Shown in pieces: positions 60,829-64,000 of a stretch of DNA of 64,000 nucleotides. The stretch is from assembly GCA_036389295.1 (NCBI GenBank), contig DASVQB010000048.1, positions 1 through 64,000 of the forward strand, given 5' to 3'. The notes under the pieces were generated by a model, which was given only the letters and a program-made list of their open reading frames with translations, made no database searches and had not been told where the DNA came from. Position numbers and translations under genes: made by a program. The first letter of the stretch is position 1, and each line of letters starts with the position of its first letter. This DNA is from AC-37 sp036389295. Its GTDB lineage: Bacteria; Actinomycetota; Thermoleophilia; Solirubrobacterales; Thermoleophilaceae.

Positions 60829-61566
60829 TCAGCCGAGCGGCCGCTTCGCCGCCATCCCCGGTCGCCGCGGGAAGCCGGCGGGCGTCTCCCTCACCTTCGA
60901 GTACACGTGGAGATGGCGGTTGCGGCTGTCCGGATACGGGGTCACGGGCAGGACCGCGACCGGCTCGAGGCCGAGCTGCGCCGCCGCCCGCGCCGCGGCG
61001 GACTCCTCGGCGGCGTCGCGCGCCCCCTTCCAGGCAACCAGGACGCCGCCGTGGCGCAGGAGGGGCGCCGCGTACTCCGCGAGCACGGCGAGGGGACCCA
61101 CCGCCCGCGCCGTCGCCGCGTCGTACGCGCCGTTCCCATCCTGGGCCGCCCACTCCTCCACGCGCGCGCACACCGGACGCGCGTTCGCGAGCCCGCCGGC
61201 GCGCGCGAGGCGTTCGACGACCGCTGCCTTGCGGCCGGCCGACTCGATCAGGTCCACGCGTGCGCGCGGGAGGACGGCCGCCAGGGCGAGCCCGGGGAAG
61301 CCGGCGCCCGCCCCCACGTCGGCGATCGCGCCCGCGTCGCGCAGCTCGGCCACCGCCAGACCGCTCAGGCTGTCCGCCACGTGGACGTCGACCGCGTGCG
61401 CCGGATCGACGCTCGTGTGCGGGTCGGGCTCGGCCGCGAGCGCCGTGAGGATCCGCGCGAGCGGCCCGATCGCGTCAAGGGGCGCGTCGTGCCGCTCCAG
61501 GGCGGCTTTCAGGGCCTCGTCGTGCACCGCAGACCGGCCGAGGGAGGGAGCCCAGGTGTCCGGCAC
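60829..61566 (-). CDS. rsmG: 16S rRNA m7G527 methyltransferase RsmG (GidB)
   Basis: The 245-aa protein has the SAM-binding core of RsmG: IADVGAGAGFPGLALAAVLP (motif I), VDLIESAGRKAAVVERLARAGGL, ARVEEW, then DAATARAVGPLAVLAEYAAPLLRHGGVLVAWKG. It methylates G527 in 16S rRNA. Position between jag and parA is the usual origin-region order. GTG 61566 is used; a shorter start at a downstream GTG cannot be excluded because the first 15 residues are not conserved-looking. Confidence 0.93.
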   Translation of the reverse strand: MPDTWAPSLGRSAVHDEALKAALERHDAPLDAIGPLARILTALAAEPDPHTSVDPAHAVDVHVADSLSGLAVAELRDAGAIADVGAGAGFPGLALAAVLPRARVDLIESAGRKAAVVERLARAGGLANARPVCARVEEWAAQDGNGAYDAATARAVGPLAVLAEYAAPLLRHGGVLVAWKGARDAAEESAAARAAAQLGLEPVAVLPVTPYPDSRNRHLHVYSKVRETPAGFPRRPGMAAKRPLG

Positions 61567-61607
61567 CTCGAACTGGCCGAGGGAGCGAGTCCCCCCGTCG
61601 GGGACAC

Positions 61608-61623
61608 CGTCACACGTGTGACG
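61608..61623. promoter_or_regulatory. Candidate parS-like palindrome, copy 1
   Basis: CGTCACACGTGTGACG is a perfect 16-bp palindrome. Its CACGTG centre is shared with the classical parS (TGTTTCACGTGAAACA), with 5 of 8 bases identical per half-site. It lies in the 117-nt gap between rsmG and jag, close to parAB. It could also be an operator for the rsmG-parAB genes. Confidence 0.5.
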
Positions 61624-61646
61624 CAGGGCGAGCCGGCCCGCGGACC

Positions 61647-61660
61647 GTCACACGTGTGAC
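61647..61660. promoter_or_regulatory. Candidate parS-like palindrome, copy 2
   Basis: GTCACACGTGTGAC repeats the 14-bp core of copy 1 exactly, centred 38 bp away. Two identical copies in one small gap make chance unlikely. Confidence 0.5.
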
Positions 61661-61683
61661 ACCCCGCGCTGCGAACAGCAACC

Positions 61684-62382
61684 TCAGGACCCGCCGGCCC
61701 GCACGGGGCTCACGACCAGCCGCCTGTCCGGCTCGTCGCCCTCGCTGTGAGTCTGGACCTCGGGACGGTCGCGCAGGTACTCGTGGACCAGCCGGCGCTC
61801 GGACGCCGTCATCGGCTCGAGCTCGACAGACCGGCCGAAGTCGAGCGCGTCCGCCACCGCGCGGTCGGCCGCCCGCTGCAGCGCCGCCTCGCGCCGCTCC
61901 CTGTATCCGGCCGCGTCCACGAGCACGTGCTTCTCGGCCGCGCCGCCACGGTAGGCCACGCGCAGGGCCAGGTGCTGGACCGCGTCGATCGTCGAGCCGT
62001 GCTTGCCGATCAGGATCCCGAGGTCGTCGCCGTTCACGACGGCCTTGATCGTGTCGTCGGTCTCCTCGATGTCCACGCTCGCGCGGAGCCCCAGGGCCAG
62101 GGCGACCCGCGAGACCAGCGCCCGGACCCGCTCGACCGGCTCGTCGGGCAGCTCGTCCAGCGACTCGAGCTCGGCGGGGTCGAGCTCGGCCCGCACGCGG
62201 GCCGGCCGGCCGGCGTCCTCGTCGCCCTCGTCGAGGACCTCGAACTCCACGTCGTCGGCGCTCACGCCCGGGAAGCGCTGCTCGAGCTGCTTGATCGCGC
62301 TCCACTTGGCCTCGCCGAGGCTCGCGCCCTCGCCGAGCGCGTCAGCGGCGACTCCCCCCGCGGACTCCTCCATGCGCCGCAT
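61684..62382 (-). CDS. jag: Jag/KhpB RNA-binding protein (KH-R3H)
   Basis: The 232-aa protein has a Jag-N-like start (EAKWSAIKQLEQRFPGVSADDVEFEVLDEG), the KH domain with VNGDDLGILIGKHGSTIDAVQHLALRVAY (GxxG-type loop) and the R3H domain DRAVADALDFGRSVELEPMTASERRLVHEYLRD. It follows YidC as usual. It is a global RNA-binding regulator of envelope functions in other bacteria. The frame is open to 62544, but that part overlaps YidC's coding end and has no matching sequence. ATG 62382 and ATG 62373 are both possible starts. Confidence 0.9.
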   Translation of the reverse strand: MRRMEESAGGVAADALGEGASLGEAKWSAIKQLEQRFPGVSADDVEFEVLDEGDEDAGRPARVRAELDPAELESLDELPDEPVERVRALVSRVALALGLRASVDIEETDDTIKAVVNGDDLGILIGKHGSTIDAVQHLALRVAYRGGAAEKHVLVDAAGYRERREAALQRAADRAVADALDFGRSVELEPMTASERRLVHEYLRDRPEVQTHSEGDEPDRRLVVSPVRAGGS

Positions 62383-62464
62383 TGTGCCGGAGAGCGAGGC
62401 GGGTGGGACGCTCGGGTCGAGACGGGCGCGGGGACGCTCGCTGGAGGCGGCGCGCGGAGCGGTG

Positions 62465-63409
62465 CTACCGCCTGCGCCCCGACCGCTTCTTCTTCTTGCG
62501 CGGGGAGGGAGGAGGCGCCTTCGCCGGCCCGCCGTTGCCGGCACCCGCGCCGCCGCCGGACGACTTCCCGTCGTCCCCCGTCGCGGCCGCCCGTCCGGCG
62601 CGCGCCGCGCGCTCGAGTATCCCCTCGCGCCTGGCCGGCTTCCCGTCGCCGCCGTCGGACCCGCCTCGGCGATCGCCGGCGCCAGCGGTCCGGGCCCGAC
62701 CCTCGCCGCCTGCCTTCTTCCCCTCCGAGCCCGACACGGGCTCGGGTGGCGGCAGGAACCGTTTGACCAGGAGCTGCTGCCCGATCGTCCACACGTTCGT
62801 CGTGATCCAGTAGACGACCAGCCCCGCCTGGAAGTTGACGATGATGAACGCGAAGAAGAACGGCAGCGCGAGCATCAGCCGCCGCTGGTTCTTGTCCTGG
62901 GCGTTGATCATCGTCACGAGGCTCGAGCCGAGCTGGGTCGCGATGTAGACCAGGATCAGCACGACCAGGACGCCGCCCGTAGCCGGCTCGGTCAGGTCCT
63001 TGATGAACAGGAAGTCCTGGCCGCCCCCGCCCCGCACCTCGGCCTTGAACTCGCTGGTGCGCTGGAGCTGGTAGAGCGAGATGAAGAACGGCAGCTGGAG
63101 GAGGAGCGGCAGGCAGGAGCTCAGCGGGTTGAAGTTGTGCTCCTGGTAGAAGCGCATCAACTCCTGCTGCTGGCGCTGCTTGTCCTCCTTGTAGCGCTCC
63201 TGGATCTTCTTCATCTCGGGAGCGAGGCGCTGCATGGCCTGCATCCCGCGGACCTGGCGGAACGTCAGCGGCAGGATCGCCAGCCGCACCACGACCGTGA
63301 GCCCGATGATCGAGGCGCCCCACCCGAACCCGAGCGAGTCGTGGAACCAGTTGATGATCGCCTCGTTGACGTCGACGAGGGGCTGGAGGATGTTGGCGAG
63401 GACGAGCAC
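62465..63409 (-). CDS. yidC: Membrane protein insertase YidC/Oxa1
   Basis: The 314-aa protein has the Oxa1/YidC core: an N-terminal helix (NWFHDSLGFGWGASIIGLT), the conserved positively charged groove segment VVVRLAILPLTFRQVRGMQAM, MKKIQERYKEDKQRQQQELMRFYQEHNFNPLSSCLPLLLQLPFFISLY, then VYIATQLGSSLVTMINAQDK and YWITTNVWTIGQQLLVKRF. A 90-residue Lys/Arg/Gly-rich C-terminal tail (ending RKKKKRSGRRR) probably binds ribosomes. It inserts membrane proteins with or without SecYEG. GTG 63409 is the start. Confidence 0.95.
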   Translation of the reverse strand: MLVLANILQPLVDVNEAIINWFHDSLGFGWGASIIGLTVVVRLAILPLTFRQVRGMQAMQRLAPEMKKIQERYKEDKQRQQQELMRFYQEHNFNPLSSCLPLLLQLPFFISLYQLQRTSEFKAEVRGGGGQDFLFIKDLTEPATGGVLVVLILVYIATQLGSSLVTMINAQDKNQRRLMLALPFFFAFIIVNFQAGLVVYWITTNVWTIGQQLLVKRFLPPPEPVSGSEGKKAGGEGRARTAGAGDRRGGSDGGDGKPARREGILERAARAGRAAATGDDGKSSGGGAGAGNGGPAKAPPPSPRKKKKRSGRRR

Positions 63410-63412
63410 GGC

Positions 63413-63664
63413 TCAGGCGGCGGGTCGGGAGCGGAACACCCGCTGGTCGCAGGGGTGGTCGATGCCGCCGCGGCTCCAGGGGTTGCAGCGGAGCACCCGC
63501 CAGGCGGCGAGGATCGCGCCGCGGGCGACGCCGTAGGTCCGGATCGACTCGACCGCGTACCGCGAGCACGTCGGGTAGTAGCGGCAGCGGGGTGCGAGCG
63601 CCGGCGATAGGACCCTCCGGTAGAGGTGGAGGGGGAGCAGGAAGGCCCCGCGTACCGCGGTCAT
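63413..63664 (-). CDS. yidD: Membrane protein insertion efficiency factor YidD
   Basis: The 83-aa protein is a standard YidD: LLPLHLYRRVLSPALAPRCRYYPTCSRYAVE, then RGAILAAWRVLRCNPWSRGGIDHPCDQR with conserved CRxxPTCSxYA and RCNPWxxGGxDxP motifs. Its stop is 3 nt before YidC. It overlaps the stop of rnpA by 4 nt. Confidence 0.95.
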   Translation of the reverse strand: MTAVRGAFLLPLHLYRRVLSPALAPRCRYYPTCSRYAVESIRTYGVARGAILAAWRVLRCNPWSRGGIDHPCDQRVFRSRPAA

Positions 63665-64000
63665 CCGGCGCGCACCTCCACGAGGCCGGCGCCCTCGAGC
63701 AGCTCGCGCAGCGCGGCCTCGACGTCGCGCTCGCCGCCGTCGCGCGCGAAGCCCGCGGCATCGGGGCGGGCGACCACCACGAAGTCGTGGCCGTCGGGCA
63801 GCTCCGGGGCGATCGCCCAGAACGCCTCCCGCAGGAGCCGCTTCACGCGGTTGCGCTGGACGGCCCCGCCGACCTTGCGGCCGACGGAGACCCCGAGCCG
63901 CGGCTCCTCCGCCGCGTCCTCGCGCGGGAACGCGTAGACGACGAGCTGCCGGCTGGCGTGCGAGCGACCCTCGCGGAAGACGCGGTCGAACTCGGCGCTT
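63661..64000 (-). CDS. rnpA: Ribonuclease P protein component RnpA (start beyond window)
   Basis: The frame covers about 112 residues without the first few: SAEFDRVFREGRSHASRQLVV, LGVSVGRKVGGAVQRNRVKRLLREAF (the RNR-type RNA-binding motif) and LPDGHDFVVVARPDAA. The start codon lies right of the window. The next genes outward should be rpmH and dnaA, so oriC is probably close by. Confidence 0.93.
   Translation of the reverse strand, partial: SAEFDRVFREGRSHASRQLVVYAFPREDAAEEPRLGVSVGRKVGGAVQRNRVKRLLREAFWAIAPELPDGHDFVVVARPDAAGFARDGGERDVEAALRELLEGAGLVEVRAG

Noticed and set aside
61608..61660. The palindromes as a rho-independent terminator
   Set aside because: The stems are short, both are followed by GC-rich sequence without U-tracts, and there are two identical copies.

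Overview
The window is very GC-rich with dense, overlapping genes. Its right end carries the conserved origin-proximal order rnpA-yidD-yidC-jag-rsmG-parA-parB, read leftwards. The GC content, the actinobacterial-type -10 boxes close to start codons (TAnnnT) and several families common in deep-branching Actinobacteria (a DUF6766-type membrane protein, a sigma-region-4-like membrane protein, a two-component small zinc-ribbon pair) suggest a member of class Thermoleophilia or a near relative. That assignment is inference from gene content; no marker-gene comparison was possible.

Layout. 1-584: start of typA, leftward. 669-12491: mixed accessory genes: a PAS-EAL c-di-GMP phosphodiesterase, a 1036-aa protein of unknown function coupled to a 762-aa beta-trefoil/pentapeptide-repeat protein, a phosphotriesterase-family hydrolase, an unrecognised 457-aa protein fused by overlap to a DyP-type peroxidase, an AhpD-like protein and a DUF2461 protein. 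12502-39570: one leftward, tightly coupled 27-kb operon encoding an extracellular-type contractile injection system (eCIS, phage-tail-like particle). From its promoter at about 39.75 kb the order is sheath, tube, gp26-like assembly protein, Pro-rich linker protein, DUF4255/Pvc16 cap, AAA+ ATPase, small conserved protein, DUF4157-metzincin cargo, tube-initiator/LysM protein, small LysM protein, gp27-like hub, gp5-like spike, PAAR-like tip, gp25, two J-type baseplate proteins, tail-protein-I baseplate protein, DUF6519 protein, then three more DUF4157 cargo candidates. One of those carries a thioredoxin motif and a JAMM-like C-terminus that is separated by a single-base frameshift.

39857-58348: chromosomal genes: a holin-like membrane protein divergent from the eCIS, a P450 overlapping a Tim44-like protein, a two-module lipoprotein, an NlpC/P60-like protein, a phosphopantetheinyl transferase coupled to an orphan substrate-binding lipoprotein, PAC2, LemA and DUF3137-like genes, a small secreted protein, a fused UvrD-type helicase/Fe-S nuclease, topoisomerase IB, membrane proteins, a HAD phosphatase, and two tiny zinc-ribbon proteins. 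58633-64000: tRNA-Ile(GAT), parB, parA, rsmG, jag, yidC, yidD and rnpA (cut by the window end). Two identical GTCACACGTGTGAC palindromes lie between rsmG and jag and are candidate divergent parS sites.

How it fits together. The eCIS operon supplies a complete contracting sheath, tube, baseplate, spike and ATPase. Its four DUF4157 proteins share a plan (DUF4157 leader, a V/I-QRQ-like junction, a variable payload, a hydrophobic or Gly-zipper segment), which suggests tube-loaded, membrane-acting or proteolytic cargo. No receptor-binding fibre and no long helical tape-measure protein were recognised, so the particle's target and length control are open questions.
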